NCBI RefSeq assembly: GCF_001874645.1
Contig: NZ_CP017886.1
Span: forward strand, 1,736,001 to 1,800,000
DNA length: 64,000 bases
Origin: Pseudomonas frederiksbergensis
GTDB lineage: Bacteria > Pseudomonadota > Gammaproteobacteria > Pseudomonadales > Pseudomonadaceae
Reading direction: 5' to 3'
Shown: piece after piece, positions 27,995 through 39,836 of the stretch
Numbering within the stretch: position 1 is the first letter of the stretch
How the letters are laid out: every line of letters starts with the position of its first letter
The notes under the pieces: generated by a model
Seen by the model: the letters and a program-made list of their open reading frames with translations, nothing else
What the model was told of the DNA's origin: nothing
Databases searched by the model: none
Position numbers and translations under genes: made by a program

Positions 27995-29710
27995 ATGTAC
28001 CAACTCTTCATCGAAGGCTTGCAGCGCCTCGGACGGGCGCTGATGCTGCCCATCGCAATCCTGCCGATTGCCGGCCTGTTGCTGCGCCTGGGCGACACCG
28101 ACCTTTTGAACATCGCGATCATCCACGACGCCGGGCAGGTGATCTTCGCCAACCTCGCGCTGATCTTCGCCATCGGCATCGCCGTCGGGTTCGCCAAGGA
28201 CAACAACGGCACCGCCGGGCTGGCCGGGGCGATTGGTTACCTGGTGATGGTCTCCACGCTCAAGGTGCTGGATGCGAGCATCAACATGGGCATGCTCGCC
28301 GGGATCATCAGCGGCCTGATGGCCGGTGCACTGTACAACCGCTTCAAGGACATCAAGCTGCCGGAATACCTGGCGTTCTTCGGCGGCCGGCGCTTCGTGC
28401 CGATTGCCACCGGGTTCACCGCGGTTGGCCTGGGCGTGGTGTTCGGCCTGATCTGGCCGATAATCCAGCAAGGCATCAACAGCTTCGGCCAATTGCTGCT
28501 GGAAAGCGGCAGCATCGGCGCCTTCGTCTTCGGCGTGTTCAACCGCTTGCTGATCATCACCGGCCTGCACCACATCCTCAACAACATGGCGTGGTTCATC
28601 TTCGGCAGCTTCACCGACCCGACCACCGGCGCGATCGTGACCGGCGACCTGGCGCGCTACTTTGCCGGCGACCCGAAGGGCGGCCAGTTCATGACCGGGA
28701 TGTTCCCGATGATGATCTTCGGCCTGCCCGCCGCCTGCCTGGCGATGTACCGCAACGCCCTGCCGGAACGCCGCAAAGTCATGGGCGGGATCTTCCTGTC
28801 GATGGCCTTGACCTCATTTCTGACCGGCGTCACCGAGCCGATCGAATTCGCCTTCATGTTCCTTGCGCCGCTGCTGTATTTGCTGCACGCACTGCTGACC
28901 GGCATGGCGATGGCCATCACCAACGCGCTGAACATCCATTTGGGGTTCACCTTCTCCGGCGGCGCCATCGACATGGCGCTGGGCTGGGGCAAGTCCACCA
29001 ACGGCTGGCGGGTGTTCCCGGTGGGCCTGGCGTACGCGGTGATCTACTACGTCGTGTTCGACTTCTGCATCCGCCGCTTCAACCTGAAGACGCCGGGGCG
29101 CGAAGGCACCGCTGTCGCTGAAAAAGCCGAGCTGAACGACAACCAGCGGGCCGGGGCCTACCTTCAAGCCTTGGGCGGCGCTGACAACCTGATCACCGTC
29201 GGCGCCTGTACCACCCGGCTGCGCCTGGAAATGGTCGACCGCAACAAGGCCTCCGACAGCGAATTGAAAGCCCTCGGCGCCATGGCCGTGGTTCGCCCCG
29301 GCAAGGGTGGCAGCTTGCAGGTGGTGGTCGGGCCGCTGGCCGACAGCATTGCCGATGAAATTCGCCAAGCGATGCCGTACGCCGGTACAACCGTGATAGC
29401 CACTGTCGTGGTTGCCCAAGAAGCACCGAAAGCAGCGCCCGTGGCGACACCGGAAGCGCAGAAATGGCTGAACGCGCTGGGCGGCAGCGACAACGTGCTG
29501 CAACTCGACTGCGTGGCGATGACGCGGATTCGCCTGCAACTGGCGGACGGTAAAGCACTGTCGGAGTGTCAGCTCAAGGACTTGGGTTGCCAGGGTGTGA
29601 GCGCGTTGGACGGTGGTGTGTGGCACTTGTTGATTGGCGATAAAGCGTTGAGTTTGAGTGAGGCGCTGGAGGGGTTGGTGAATCGTAGTGAGGTGAGTGC
29701 GAAGGTTTAG
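27995..29710 (+). CDS. nagE: PTS GlcNAc permease IIC-IIB with a second IIB-like domain
   Basis: A 571-residue inner-membrane permease that imports and phosphorylates GlcNAc. The IIC domain (about 1-370) carries GLHHILNNMAWF and the GVTEPIEFAFMFLAPLLY region. The first IIB domain (about 385-465) has phospho-cysteine C405 in VGACTTRLRLEM. A linker rich in Ala and Pro leads to a second IIB-like domain (about 485-560) reading LDCVAMTRIRLQL. There C506 is two residues away from the active position, which is Ala. ATG 27995, with AGGGAGA upstream, is chosen over an in-frame GTG 60 bp earlier. Confidence 0.93.
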   Translation: MYQLFIEGLQRLGRALMLPIAILPIAGLLLRLGDTDLLNIAIIHDAGQVIFANLALIFAIGIAVGFAKDNNGTAGLAGAIGYLVMVSTLKVLDASINMGMLAGIISGLMAGALYNRFKDIKLPEYLAFFGGRRFVPIATGFTAVGLGVVFGLIWPIIQQGINSFGQLLLESGSIGAFVFGVFNRLLIITGLHHILNNMAWFIFGSFTDPTTGAIVTGDLARYFAGDPKGGQFMTGMFPMMIFGLPAACLAMYRNALPERRKVMGGIFLSMALTSFLTGVTEPIEFAFMFLAPLLYLLHALLTGMAMAITNALNIHLGFTFSGGAIDMALGWGKSTNGWRVFPVGLAYAVIYYVVFDFCIRRFNLKTPGREGTAVAEKAELNDNQRAGAYLQALGGADNLITVGACTTRLRLEMVDRNKASDSELKALGAMAVVRPGKGGSLQVVVGPLADSIADEIRQAMPYAGTTVIATVVVAQEAPKAAPVATPEAQKWLNALGGSDNVLQLDCVAMTRIRLQLADGKALSECQLKDLGCQGVSALDGGVWHLLIGDKALSLSEALEGLVNRSEVSAKV

Positions 29711-29809
29711 CACCTTAAAAGATCGTCGAAAGATGCGTGGGAATGCTCTGTCTTCTAACGCACCGCATAAACACAGGTATGTCCTTCTTATGGTCGCGAC
29801 GCGCATTCT

Positions 29810-29912
29810 GTAGGGGCTGCCGCAGGCTGCGATCTTTTGGCGGTGGCCGGTTATCCACAGGCCGAAACAGCAAAAGCAAGATCAAAAGATCGCAGCCTGC
29901 GGCAGCTCCTAC
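29810..29912. repeat. REP doublet (REPIN), copy 5
   Basis: Arms 29810-29838 and 29884-29912 are inverted copies (one has GGGGCTGCC in place of GGAGCTGCC) with a 45-bp spacer, located 100 bp after nagE. Confidence 0.9.
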
Positions 29913-29939
29913 GGATATCACCTACCCACAATGAAGTGA

Positions 29940-30335
29940 CGCGCCCGCCCCACCACTCAACAGGCCGAGCGTTAGCTCGCCTGCCGCTGTTGATCTTGAT
30001 CTACCCGCCCCTTCGGGAGGCCGAGTGCAGGGGTTCATCAGGGGGTGGGCGCGCAGCGCCGTACGGCGCAGCCGGACACATCGAGAGGAGGTCGTCGCGC
30101 AGCAGACCGTAGGCGATGCCCCCTGATGAACACCGGAGCGAGGGTACGCCGAGCCTAGGCGAGGTGCCGTACGCTTGGGGCGAAGCCTTTTGCTTACTTT
30201 TCGGCGTCTGGAAAAGTGAGGCGCCGTAAGGGCGAAACCCTAAGTGGCCGTTACCGCAGAAATGGATATGTACACCTGCAAGAGATTGGTCGGCTGTCAG
30301 GCCGCCTTCGCGAGCAAGCCCTCTCCCACATTTGT
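29940..30335. other. Structured non-coding intergenic element
   Basis: This stretch lies in a 699-bp gap between nagE and the YqfO-like gene and holds no convincing gene. It contains a perfect 13-bp inverted repeat, GTTCATCAGGGGG (30033-30045) and CCCCCTGATGAAC (30119-30131). Inside it is the 14-bp palindrome GCGCCGTACGGCGC (30056-30069). A further hairpin ACTTTTC/GAAAAGT lies at 30196-30217. The right end (about 30300-30335) resembles part of another common Pseudomonas intergenic repeat. It is probably a repeated element rather than a gene; similar DNA is recalled from other P. fluorescens genomes. Confidence 0.5.
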
Positions 30336-30354
30336 TTTGTGGCGCTCAATAAAA

Positions 30355-30386
30355 AACCCGCAGAACCAATAACGGTTCTGCGGGTT
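30355..30386 (-). terminator. Rho-independent terminator after the YqfO-like gene
   Basis: The perfect 13-bp stem AACCCGCAGAACC (30355-30367) / GGTTCTGCGGGTT (30374-30386) is followed on the minus strand by TTTT. It ends the purL-YqfO transcript 24 bp past the last stop. Confidence 0.9.
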
Positions 30387-30409
30387 TCTCATTTCAGCAG
30401 CCAGGAAGA

Positions 30410-30721
30410 TCAGAAATCTTCCAACCGCCACACCTCGTAAGCCGGCGTCTCATAGGGATGGCTCTGCTTCAGAGCCTCCACCACAGAACGAATCAACTCA
30501 TCGCTGACCACCAGCTCAACCTTCCACTCCTCAACCTGCTCGACCTGCCCCGCTTCACCCATAAACGGCTGACTGCCATCCAACGGACGAAACTGGCCCA
30601 AACCCAGCACCTGCCACGCACAGTGGTCATACAGACCGATCCGCCCACCACCCGCAGCGAACACAGCCCCCTTGACCACGTCTACATGGCTCTGAGGAAC
30701 AAAAAAGCTGAGCTTATACAC
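30410..30721 (-). CDS. YqfO/NIF3 C-terminal-like small protein
   Basis: A 103-residue protein like the YqfO insert domain of NIF3-family proteins (CutA/PII-like ferredoxin fold), found alone in many Pseudomonas. MYKLSFFVPQSHVDVVKGAVF opens and SHPYETPAYEVWRL closes it. A GTG start at 30721 is preferred to a GTG six codons earlier that lies inside purL. It follows the purL stop by 5 bp and is surely co-transcribed. Function unknown. Confidence 0.75.
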   Translation of the reverse strand: MYKLSFFVPQSHVDVVKGAVFAAGGGRIGLYDHCAWQVLGLGQFRPLDGSQPFMGEAGQVEQVEEWKVELVVSDELIRSVVEALKQSHPYETPAYEVWRLEDF

Positions 30722-30726
30722 AGCGC

Positions 30727-33700
30727 TTAGTTCACCCACACACGAGCGTTACGGAACATACGCATCCACGGTGCGTCTTCGCTCCACTCTTCCGAGCGCC
30801 ACGAGTTCTGCACGGCGCGGAACACCCGCTCCGGGTGCGGCATCATGATGGTCACGCGACCGTCACGGCTGGTCAAACCGGTGATCCCGCGCGGCGAGCC
30901 GTTCGGGTTGGCCGGGTAGCTTTCAGTGACCTTGCCATGGTTGTCGACGAAACGCATCGCCACGCAACCCGACACATCCGCTTCCAGCAACGCTTCTTCG
31001 CTGGCGAACTCGGCATGACCTTCACCGTGAGCGATGGCGATTGGCATGCGCGAACCGGCCATGCCTTGCAGGAAGATCGAATTCGACTCCTGAACCTGAA
31101 CCATCGCCACACGGGCTTCGAACTGCTCGGAACGGTTACGCACGAAGTGCGGCCAGAACTCGCTGCCCGGGATCAGCTCGTGCAGGTTGGACATCATCTG
31201 GCAACCGTTGCACACGCCGAGGGTGAAGCTGTCGGTACGTTCGAAGAAGCCCTGGAACGCATCGCGAGCACGGCTGTTGAACAGCGCCGATTTCGCCCAG
31301 CCTTCACCGGCACCCAGTACGTCACCGTAGGAGAAGCCACCGCACGCCACCAGACCTTTGAACTCGTTCAGGTCGACACGGCCGGCCAGAATGTCGCTCA
31401 TGTGCACGTCGATTGCGTTGAAACCGGCACGGTCGAACGCTGCCGCCATTTCCACCTGACCGTTGACGCCCTGCTCACGCAGTACGGCAACCTGTGGGCG
31501 AATGCCTTTTTTGATGTAAGGCGCGGCGACGTCCTGGTTGACGTCGTAGCTCAGCTTGACGCTCAAGCCCGGGTTGTCTTCTTCCAGCAGCACGTCGAAC
31601 TCTTGTTCGGCGCAGTCGGCGTTGTCACGCAGACGCTGGATCTGGTAGCTGGTTTCAGCCCACTGACGTTGCAGCAGACCACGCTGACCTTCGAACACAG
31701 TGTCGCCGTTGAAGGTGATGCTGATCTCGCTGTTGTTCATCGGCTGACCGATCACCGACACGCAATCGTCCAGACCCGCCGCGCTGAACTGCGCAAGGAT
31801 GTCTGGCGTGGCGTCCTGGCGAACCTGGATCACCGCACCCAGCTCTTCGTTGAACAGGATCGCGGCGATGTCGGCCGAGGTTTCCGCCAGACCGTCGAGG
31901 TTCAGGCTCAGACCGCAGTGACCGGCAAAAGACATTTCCACCACGCTGGTCAGCAGACCGCCATCGGAACGGTCGTGGTAAGCCAGCAGGTGACCGTCGG
32001 CGTTGAGGCCCTGGATCACCGCGAAGAACGCTTTCAGGTCTTCGGCGTCGTCGACGTCCGGAGCCTGCTTGCCAAGCTTGCCGTGAACCTGTGCGAGGAT
32101 CGAAGCGCCCATGCGGTTCTGGCCACGGCCCAGGTCGATCAGGATCAGGTCGGTGGTGCCTTTGTCCATGCGCAGTTGTGGGGTCAGGGTCTGACGGATG
32201 TCAGTCACTGGCGCGAAACCGGTCACGATCAGGGACATCGGCGAGGTGACGGTCTTGTCGACGCCTTCGTCGTTCCAGCGCGTGGCCATGGACATCGAGT
32301 CCTTGCCCACCGGAATGGTGATGCCCAGCTCTGGACACAGTTCCATACCGACTGCTTTGACGGTGTCGTACAGACGTGCGTCTTCGCCCGGGTGACCGGC
32401 AGCCGACATCCAGTTCGCCGACAGCTTGATGTCGGAGATTTTGGCAATGCGCGACGCGGCAATGTTGGTCAAGGTTTCGCCGATGGCCATGCGGCCCGAC
32501 GCCGGAGCGTCCAGCAGTGCCAGCGGAGTGCGCTCGCCCATGGCCATGGCTTCACCGGTGTAAACGTCGAAGCTGGTGGCGGTGACGGCAACGTCAGCCA
32601 CCGGAACCTGCCACGGGCCGACCATCTGATCACGGGCCACGAGGCCGGTGATGGTGCGGTCGCCGATGGTGATCAGGAAGCTTTTGCTGGCCACGGCCGG
32701 GTGATGCAGAACGCGCTCGACGCAGTCGGCAATGGACAGGGTCGACGGATCGAAGTCGTCGCCCAGCTCGGCTTCACGAACAGCCGAACGGTGCATGCGC
32801 GGGGCTTTGCCCAACAGCACTTCGAGTGGCATGTCGACCGGGCTGTTGCCGAAGTGGCTATCCGTGACAGTAAGCTGCGGCTCGGCAGTGGCTTCGCCGA
32901 CGACCGCAAACGGGCAACGCTCGCGCTCGCAGATCGCCTTGAAACGTTCGAAGTCGGCCGGGCCGACCGCCAGAACGTAGCGTTCCTGGGATTCGTTACT
33001 CCAGATTTCGTGCGGGGCCATGCCCGGCTCGTCGTTTGGAATGTTGCGCAGTTCGAAGCGCCCGCCACGGTCGCCATCGTTGACCAGTTCCGGGAAGGCG
33101 TTGGACAAACCGCCCGCGCCGACGTCGTGGATGAAGCTGATCGGGTTGTGTTCACCCAACTGCCAGCAACGGTCGATGACTTCCTGGCAACGGCGTTCCA
33201 TTTCCGGGTTTTCGCGTTGTACCGAAGCAAAGTCCAGGTCGGCCGAGCTGGTGCCGGTGGCCATGGAGGAAGCCGCGCCACCGCCCAGACCGATCAGCAT
33301 CGCCGGGCCGCCGAGCACGATCAGCTTGGAACCAACGAGAATTTCACCTTTCTGCACGTGTTCGGCGCGAATGTTACCCATGCCGCCGGCCAACATGATC
33401 GGCTTGTGGTAGCCACGCACTTCATCGCCACGCGGGGTGGTGATGGATTGTTCGAAGGTACGGAAATAACCGGTCAGCGCCGGACGGCCAAATTCGTTGT
33501 TGAATGCAGCGCCGCCCAATGGACCTTCGATCATGATGTCCAGCGCAGTAACGATGCGCTCGGGCTTGCCGTACGGCACTTCCCACGGCTGTTCGAAGCC
33601 CGGGATTTGCAGGTTGGACACGGTGAAACCGGTCAGGCCAGCCTTTGGCTTGGCACCGCGACCGGTGGCACCTTCGTCGCGAATCTCGCCACCGGAGCCG

Positions 33701-34623
33701 GTGGATGCGCCCGGGAACGGGGCAATCGCGGTCGGGTGGTTGTGCGTTTCGACTTTCATCAGGATGTGCACCGGCTCCTGCACCGCGCCGTACTGGCGGG
33801 TTTCAGGGTCCGGGAAGAAACGGCCGGCCACGTTGCCGACGATCACCGAAGCGTTGTCCTTGTAAGCCGACAGAACGCCTTCGCTGTGCATCACGTAGGT
33901 GTTCTTGATCATGCCGAACAGGCTTTTTTCCTGGCTCTCGCCGTCGATGTCCCAACTGGCGTTGAAGATCTTGTGACGGCAATGCTCGGAGTTCGCCTGG
34001 GCGAACATCATCAGTTCGATGTCGTGCGGGTTGCGCTTCAAACCAACGAAGGCGTTGACCAGGTAGTCGATCTCGTCTTCGGCCAGGGCCAGGCCCAGTT
34101 CGACGTTGGCTTTTTCCAGTGCGGCACGACCGCCACCCAGAACGTCGATCGCCGTCAGCGGCTTCGGTTCGGAGTGACTGAACAGGCCAGCAGCCTGTTC
34201 GAGGTTTTCCAGCACGATCTGGGTCATGCGATCGTGCAGCGCATCAACAACAAGCTGTGCTTGTGCCTCGGTGAATTCGCCGGTCACGTAGAAAGCGATA
34301 CCGCGTTCCAGGCGCTGGATTTTCGCCAGGCCACAGTTGCGGGCGATGTCGCTGGCCTTGCTCGACCATGGCGAGATGGTGCCAAAACGTGGCAACACCA
34401 GGAACAGACGGCCGGTCGGCTCTTGTACCGGAACGCTAGGACCGTACTTCAGAAGGCGCGCTAGCACCTGCTGTTCGTCGCCGGTCAGGACGCCGGTAAC
34501 TTCGGCGAAGTGAGCGAATTCAGCATACAGGCCACTGACAGCCGGGACCTTTTGGCTCAGTTGCTCAAGGAGTTTGCTGTGGCGAAAGGCAGAAAGGGCA
34601 GGAGCGCCGCGCAGGATCAACAT
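30727..34623 (-). CDS. purL: Phosphoribosylformylglycinamidine synthase PurL
   Basis: PurL makes FGAM from FGAR, glutamine and ATP, step four of purine synthesis. The 1298 residues are the length of the large single-chain form. The N-terminal domain and linker precede two AIRS-like halves ([26 protein letters not shown]). A C-terminal class I glutaminase has nucleophile [10 protein letters not shown] and the AHGEGHAEF histidine. Start [14 protein letters not shown] is used; 15 in-frame residues upstream are not family-like. Confidence 0.97.
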   Translation of the reverse strand: MLILRGAPALSAFRHSKLLEQLSQKVPAVSGLYAEFAHFAEVTGVLTGDEQQVLARLLKYGPSVPVQEPTGRLFLVLPRFGTISPWSSKASDIARNCGLAKIQRLERGIAFYVTGEFTEAQAQLVVDALHDRMTQIVLENLEQAAGLFSHSEPKPLTAIDVLGGGRAALEKANVELGLALAEDEIDYLVNAFVGLKRNPHDIELMMFAQANSEHCRHKIFNASWDIDGESQEKSLFGMIKNTYVMHSEGVLSAYKDNASVIVGNVAGRFFPDPETRQYGAVQEPVHILMKVETHNHPTAIAPFPGASTGSGGEIRDEGATGRGAKPKAGLTGFTVSNLQIPGFEQPWEVPYGKPERIVTALDIMIEGPLGGAAFNNEFGRPALTGYFRTFEQSITTPRGDEVRGYHKPIMLAGGMGNIRAEHVQKGEILVGSKLIVLGGPAMLIGLGGGAASSMATGTSSADLDFASVQRENPEMERRCQEVIDRCWQLGEHNPISFIHDVGAGGLSNAFPELVNDGDRGGRFELRNIPNDEPGMAPHEIWSNESQERYVLAVGPADFERFKAICERERCPFAVVGEATAEPQLTVTDSHFGNSPVDMPLEVLLGKAPRMHRSAVREAELGDDFDPSTLSIADCVERVLHHPAVASKSFLITIGDRTITGLVARDQMVGPWQVPVADVAVTATSFDVYTGEAMAMGERTPLALLDAPASGRMAIGETLTNIAASRIAKISDIKLSANWMSAAGHPGEDARLYDTVKAVGMELCPELGITIPVGKDSMSMATRWNDEGVDKTVTSPMSLIVTGFAPVTDIRQTLTPQLRMDKGTTDLILIDLGRGQNRMGASILAQVHGKLGKQAPDVDDAEDLKAFFAVIQGLNADGHLLAYHDRSDGGLLTSVVEMSFAGHCGLSLNLDGLAETSADIAAILFNEELGAVIQVRQDATPDILAQFSAAGLDDCVSVIGQPMNNSEISITFNGDTVFEGQRGLLQRQWAETSYQIQRLRDNADCAEQEFDVLLEEDNPGLSVKLSYDVNQDVAAPYIKKGIRPQVAVLREQGVNGQVEMAAAFDRAGFNAIDVHMSDILAGRVDLNEFKGLVACGGFSYGDVLGAGEGWAKSALFNSRARDAFQGFFERTDSFTLGVCNGCQMMSNLHELIPGSEFWPHFVRNRSEQFEARVAMVQVQESNSIFLQGMAGSRMPIAIAHGEGHAEFASEEALLEADVSGCVAMRFVDNHGKVTESYPANPNGSPRGITGLTSRDGRVTIMMPHPERVFRAVQNSWRSEEWSEDAPWMRMFRNARVWVN

Positions 34624-34808
34624 CTTCGGGACAGCCTCGGGAAGGGGGTGTGCTTTGAGGCCGTGCATTCTAGCCTAAACCGCCCGCGACAGCACCCGAA
34701 ACGCTACACCCGGTATTGTCCGAACGTCGGCCCGGGGCTCCAAGCCTATAACCAATGCTCATTAAGGTGCTCCCGGGGGGTTATTTTGGTTGTCACATTC
34801 CAGCCTGA

Positions 34809-36371
<1,563 letters not shown>

Positions 36372-36385
36372 ATCGCGCCACCTGC

Positions 36386-36462
36386 AAAAAGATCGCAGCC
36401 TTCGCCAGCTCCTACGGGGTTTTGTGTACACCTGTAGGAGCTGGCGCAGCCTGCGATCTTTT
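36386..36462. repeat. REP doublet (REPIN), copy 6
   Basis: Arms 36386-36415 and 36434-36462 are inverted copies with variant bases in the core (CTGGCGCAGCC). It fills the space between the converging genes mltF and pdxJ, where the gene order appears to change from one conserved block to another. Confidence 0.85.
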
Positions 36463-36466
36463 GATC

Positions 36467-37213
36467 TTAGGCTTTTGCAGCAGCCGCCAGAATCAGCGCT
36501 TTCATCTCCGCAACAGCCGACTTGAACCCGACGAACAGCGCATGAGCCACCAGCGCGTGGCCGATGTTCAGTTCGTTGATACCTTTGATCGCCGCAACCG
36601 CTTCAACGTTGTGGTAGTGCAAGCCATGACCGGCGTTGACGATCAGGCCTTGAGTCAGGCCAAACGCTACGCCATCCGCCACACGTTTCAGTTCTTCAGC
36701 CACCGAAGCCGGCGTCTCGGCGTCCGCATAACGGCCCGTGTGCAATTCGATGGCCGGCGCGCCAACGCGTTTCGATGCTTCGATCTGGCGCTCGTCGGCG
36801 TCGATGAACAGCGACACTTCGCAGCCGATTTTCGCCAGACGATCCACCGCTGCCTTGATCCGCGCTTCCTGCCCCGCCACATCCAGACCGCCTTCGGTGG
36901 TCAGTTCCTGACGGGTTTCCGGCACCAGGCAAATGTGCGCCGGACGTATGCGTTCAGCGAACGCCATCATCTCCTCGGTCACGCCCATCTCGAAGTTCAT
37001 GCGGGTTTGCAGCACGTCCTTGAGCAACAACACGTCGCGCTCCTGGATGTGCCGACGGTCCTCACGCAGATGCACGGTGATGCCATCAGCGCCCGCCTCT
37101 TCCGCGTCCAGCGCCGCTTTCACGGGATCAGGGTAACGAGTCCCCCGGGCCTGACGCAGGGTGGCAACGTGGTCAATGTTCACGCCAAGAAGAATGCGAT
37201 TGCTGGTGGTCAC
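36467..37213 (-). CDS. pdxJ: Pyridoxine 5'-phosphate synthase
   Basis: PdxJ condenses deoxyxylulose-5-phosphate with 3-amino-1-hydroxyacetone phosphate to form pyridoxine 5'-phosphate. The 248-residue TIM barrel shows [28 protein letters not shown] and [14 protein letters not shown]. It is the last gene of lepA-lepB-rnc-era-recO-pdxJ, 49 bp after recO. Confidence 0.98.
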   Translation of the reverse strand: MTTSNRILLGVNIDHVATLRQARGTRYPDPVKAALDAEEAGADGITVHLREDRRHIQERDVLLLKDVLQTRMNFEMGVTEEMMAFAERIRPAHICLVPETRQELTTEGGLDVAGQEARIKAAVDRLAKIGCEVSLFIDADERQIEASKRVGAPAIELHTGRYADAETPASVAEELKRVADGVAFGLTQGLIVNAGHGLHYHNVEAVAAIKGINELNIGHALVAHALFVGFKSAVAEMKALILAAAAKA

Positions 37214-37262
37214 GGAAGCGCTCCAGAAGTAGAGAAAGTTCGGTGCACAGCATACGGGTTGA

Positions 37263-37952
37263 TCAGGGCTTGCGAAACAACTCGCGACTGACCAGTGGGC
37301 GACCGCCCAGGTGAACCGCCAATGCCTGGCGCATCAGACGCTTGGCGGCGGACAAGGCACCCGGCGCGCTCCAGTCTGCGTCGGCCATGGCCAACAGTTC
37401 GGTGCCGTTGAACAGACCGGGCTGCAGCAGGTAGACCCGCTCCAGACCCGCATCGACCTGCAAGCGATACAGGCCGTCGGGCGCGACAGGTTCGCCATGG
37501 ATATCCGCGTTCAGCGCAAAGCCGTAACCCAGATCATCGAGCAGCCGCCATTCGAACGAACGCAACAACGGCTCCAGCGGACGCCCTTCGGCGAGGGCCA
37601 GCAAGGTCGCAGCGTAATGATCGAATACAGCCGGATGGGGATCTTCGGACGGCAGCAGGCGGATCAGCAGTTCATTGAGGTAAAGACCGCTGAACAGCGC
37701 CTCACCATTGAGCCAGGTGGAGACGCCGGCGCTTTCCATGCGCCCGACGTTCTTCAGCTCACCTCGACCACGGAACTCGACTTCCAGCGGCACGAATGGC
37801 CGCGCCAGCGTTCCAGCCTTGCCCCGCGCACTGCGCAACACCGCCCGCAGCCGACCTTGCGGCGTGAGGAAATCCACCAATGCGCTGTTTTCGCGGTAGG
37901 CACGACTGTGAAGCACGTAGGCGGGTTGGCCGGTTGGCGCGGTGGTCGACAT
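37263..37952 (-). CDS. recO: DNA repair protein RecO
   Basis: RecO helps RecR load RecA onto SSB-coated DNA. The 229-residue protein has an N-terminal OB fold ([28 protein letters not shown]) and a helical C-terminal part ([23 protein letters not shown]). Unlike some RecO proteins it shows no four-cysteine zinc motif, as in other proteobacteria. It lies between era (after a REPIN) and pdxJ. Confidence 0.97.
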   Translation of the reverse strand: MSTTAPTGQPAYVLHSRAYRENSALVDFLTPQGRLRAVLRSARGKAGTLARPFVPLEVEFRGRGELKNVGRMESAGVSTWLNGEALFSGLYLNELLIRLLPSEDPHPAVFDHYAATLLALAEGRPLEPLLRSFEWRLLDDLGYGFALNADIHGEPVAPDGLYRLQVDAGLERVYLLQPGLFNGTELLAMADADWSAPGALSAAKRLMRQALAVHLGGRPLVSRELFRKP

Positions 37953-37982
37953 GGTGTTTGTGTTTCCCGGTCAGGGATTGCA

Positions 37983-38059
37983 AAAAAGATCGCAGCCTTT
38001 GGCTGCTCCTACATGGGTTTTGTGTACACCGTAGGAGCTGCCGCAGGCTGCGATCTTTT
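37983..38059. repeat. REP doublet (REPIN), copy 7, between era and recO
   Basis: Arms 37983-38012 and 38031-38059 are inverted copies; the first has variant CTTTGGCTG. The element is inside the presumed rnc-era-recO-pdxJ operon and would form a stem in its mRNA. Confidence 0.85.
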
Positions 38060-38072
38060 GATTGTGTATCTT

Positions 38073-38975
38073 TTACAGGTCGCCGTAGCCCAGCGAACGC
38101 AGGGCGCGTTCGTCGTCGGACCAGCCGCCTTTCACCTTGACCCAAAGGTTGAGCATGATCTTGGAGTCGAACAGCAGCTCCATGTCCTTGCGCGCTTCGG
38201 TGCCGATGCGCTTGATCCGCTCGCCCTTGTCGCCAATGATAATTTTCTTCTGACCGTCACGTTCGACGAGGATCAACGCATGAATGTGCAGGGTTTTCCC
38301 CTGCTGCTTGAACTCTTCGATTTCCACGGTGATCTGGTACGGCAGCTCGGCGCCCATCTGGCGCATGATTTTCTCGCGTACCAGTTCGGCGGCCAGGAAA
38401 CGGCTGCTGCGGTCGGTGATCTGGTCTTCCGGGAAGAAGTGATCGTTTTCCGGCAGTTGATCGGCGATCACCCGCTCCAGCGCATCGAGGTTATGCCCGT
38501 GCTGAGCCGAAATCGGAATGATCTGCGCGTTCGGCAACTGCTCCTGCAACCAGCTCAGGTGCGGCATCAACTCGGCTTTGTCTTCGATGCGGTCAGTCTT
38601 GTTCAGCGCCACGATCAACGGGCCTGTCACGTACTGAACGCGCTCGAGAACCATCTGGTCTTCTTCGGTCCAGCGGGTGCGGTCAACCACGAAGATCACC
38701 ACGTCGACGTCTTTCAACGCGGCCGAAGCGGTCTTGTTCATGTAGCGGTTGAGGGCCTTCTCGCCACCTTTGTGCATGCCGGGGGTGTCGACGTAGATCG
38801 TCTGCACGGCGCCTTCGGTCTTGATCCCGAGCATGTTGTGACGGGTGGTTTGCGGTTTGCGCGAAGTGATCGCCAGCTTCTGACCCAGGATGTGGTTCAG
38901 CAGCGTGGATTTGCCCACGTTCGGGCGGCCGACGATGGCGACATAGCCACAGCGAGTTGCAATTGAATCAGTCAT
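38073..38975 (-). CDS. era: GTPase Era
   Basis: Era binds the 3' end of 16S rRNA and acts in 30S maturation. The 300-residue protein starts at [16 protein letters not shown] motifs are [12 protein letters not shown] (G1), DTPGMH (G3) and NKTDRI (G4); the C-terminal KH domain includes [20 protein letters not shown]. The start overlaps the rnc stop by 8 bp. In-frame upstream residues inside rnc were excluded. Confidence 0.98.
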   Translation of the reverse strand: MTDSIATRCGYVAIVGRPNVGKSTLLNHILGQKLAITSRKPQTTRHNMLGIKTEGAVQTIYVDTPGMHKGGEKALNRYMNKTASAALKDVDVVIFVVDRTRWTEEDQMVLERVQYVTGPLIVALNKTDRIEDKAELMPHLSWLQEQLPNAQIIPISAQHGHNLDALERVIADQLPENDHFFPEDQITDRSSRFLAAELVREKIMRQMGAELPYQITVEIEEFKQQGKTLHIHALILVERDGQKKIIIGDKGERIKRIGTEARKDMELLFDSKIMLNLWVKVKGGWSDDERALRSLGYGDL

Positions 38976-39657
38976 GGCCATTCTCCACGCCCAGGGCAAT
39001 CAGTGCTGCGGCGGCCGCTACCTGTTCGGCAATACGACGACTCACACCCTGACCTCGGCTTTTTTCGTTCAGTAAGGTGATTTCGCATTCGACGAAGAAC
39101 GTCCGGCAATGCGGCTCACCCTGGATATCCACCACTTCGTAACGCGGCAGTTCACAGGCACGCGACTGCAAGAACTCTTGCAGCCGGGTCTTTGGATCTT
39201 TGTTGGTGTCGACCAGCGTCAGGCTATCGAACTCGGACGTCAGCCAGGCCAGCACGCGTTCGCGCGCCATGTCCATGCCGGCATCCAGGTAGATCGCACC
39301 GATCAACGCTTCGAGGGCATCGGCAAGGATCGATTCACGGCGGAAACCGCCGCTCTTCAACTCACCGGACCCCAGGCGCAGGTACTCGCCCAGGTCGAAA
39401 CCACGCGCCAATACTGCCAGCGTCTCACCTTTGACCAGACGTGCGCGCAAACGCGACAACTGGCCTTCGCGAGCCAGCGGAAAGCGGTCGAACAGCGCTT
39501 CACCGGCAACGAAGTTGAGAATGGCATCACCGAGGAATTCCAGGCGTTCGTTGTTGCGCCCGGCAAAGCTGCGGTGTGTCAGGGCCAGAACCATCAGTTC
39601 CTGGTCCTTGAAGGTATAACCGAGCTGACGCTCGAGACGGCTTAAAGAGACGCTCAC
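38968..39657 (-). CDS. rnc: Ribonuclease III
   Basis: RNase III cuts double-stranded RNA in rRNA precursors and some mRNAs. The 229-residue enzyme starts at a GTG. The signature [12 protein letters not shown] is near residue 35, and the C-terminal dsRNA-binding domain includes [13 protein letters not shown] and [18 protein letters not shown]. The GTG overlaps a TGA that closes a short upstream reading frame, see the DUF4845 remnant. Confidence 0.98.
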   Translation of the reverse strand: MSVSLSRLERQLGYTFKDQELMVLALTHRSFAGRNNERLEFLGDAILNFVAGEALFDRFPLAREGQLSRLRARLVKGETLAVLARGFDLGEYLRLGSGELKSGGFRRESILADALEALIGAIYLDAGMDMARERVLAWLTSEFDSLTLVDTNKDPKTRLQEFLQSRACELPRYEVVDIQGEPHCRTFFVECEITLLNEKSRGQGVSRRIAEQVAAAAALIALGVENGHD

Positions 39658-39740
39658 GGTTGACCCACGCTAAGTTCGTGGTCGACGTCCATCACAGCAA
39701 CGCTGCTAGGTTTTTGGACAATTAACGCTGTGTTCAAAAA
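39654..39740 (-). pseudogene. Possible 3' remnant of the DUF4845 gene
   Basis: In Pseudomonas a roughly 120-residue DUF4845 membrane protein is usually encoded between lepB and rnc. Here only 179 bp lie between them. The last codons in one frame read [13 protein letters not shown] and stop at a TGA overlapping the rnc GTG (GTGA). This resembles the recalled C-terminus of DUF4845 proteins (FDKEFRVRMP type). A stop codon interrupts the frame about 28 codons upstream, and no signal or membrane segment remains. The assignment is tentative. Confidence 0.35.
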
Positions 39741-39807
39741 TTACTTCCTGAATATCGTTGGCTTCATGCATCTGCGGTGGCCTTCTGCTGGCTCCAGAAA
39801 TGCATTC

Positions 39808-39828
39808 GGCGCTGTGTTCAACAGCGCC
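39808..39828 (-). terminator. Hairpin after lepB
   Basis: The stem GGCGCTGT (39808-39815) / ACAGCGCC (39821-39828) with a 5-nt loop lies 9 bp past the lepB stop. The tail GAATGCATTTC is poor, so it may only attenuate transcription into rnc. Confidence 0.4.
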
Positions 39829-39836
39829 GTGTGTGA

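Noticed and set aside
29837..30112. A 91-codon frame after nagE
   Set aside because: It begins inside a REP arm and runs through the structured intergenic element; the product is Arg/Pro-rich with no family.
30300..30335. Short stretch resembling a common Pseudomonas repeat (CGCGAGCAAGCCC...CCCACA)
   Set aside because: Only one arm is present and it is imperfect, so it is mentioned within the intergenic element and not listed separately.
30216..30440. A 74-codon frame before the YqfO-like gene
   Set aside because: It runs through repeat DNA and a terminator and overlaps the end of a real gene on the other strand.
30835..34464. A 1209-codon open frame on the plus strand opposite purL
   Set aside because: Antisense shadow of purL with a His/Val/Gln/Arg-rich product and no family resemblance.
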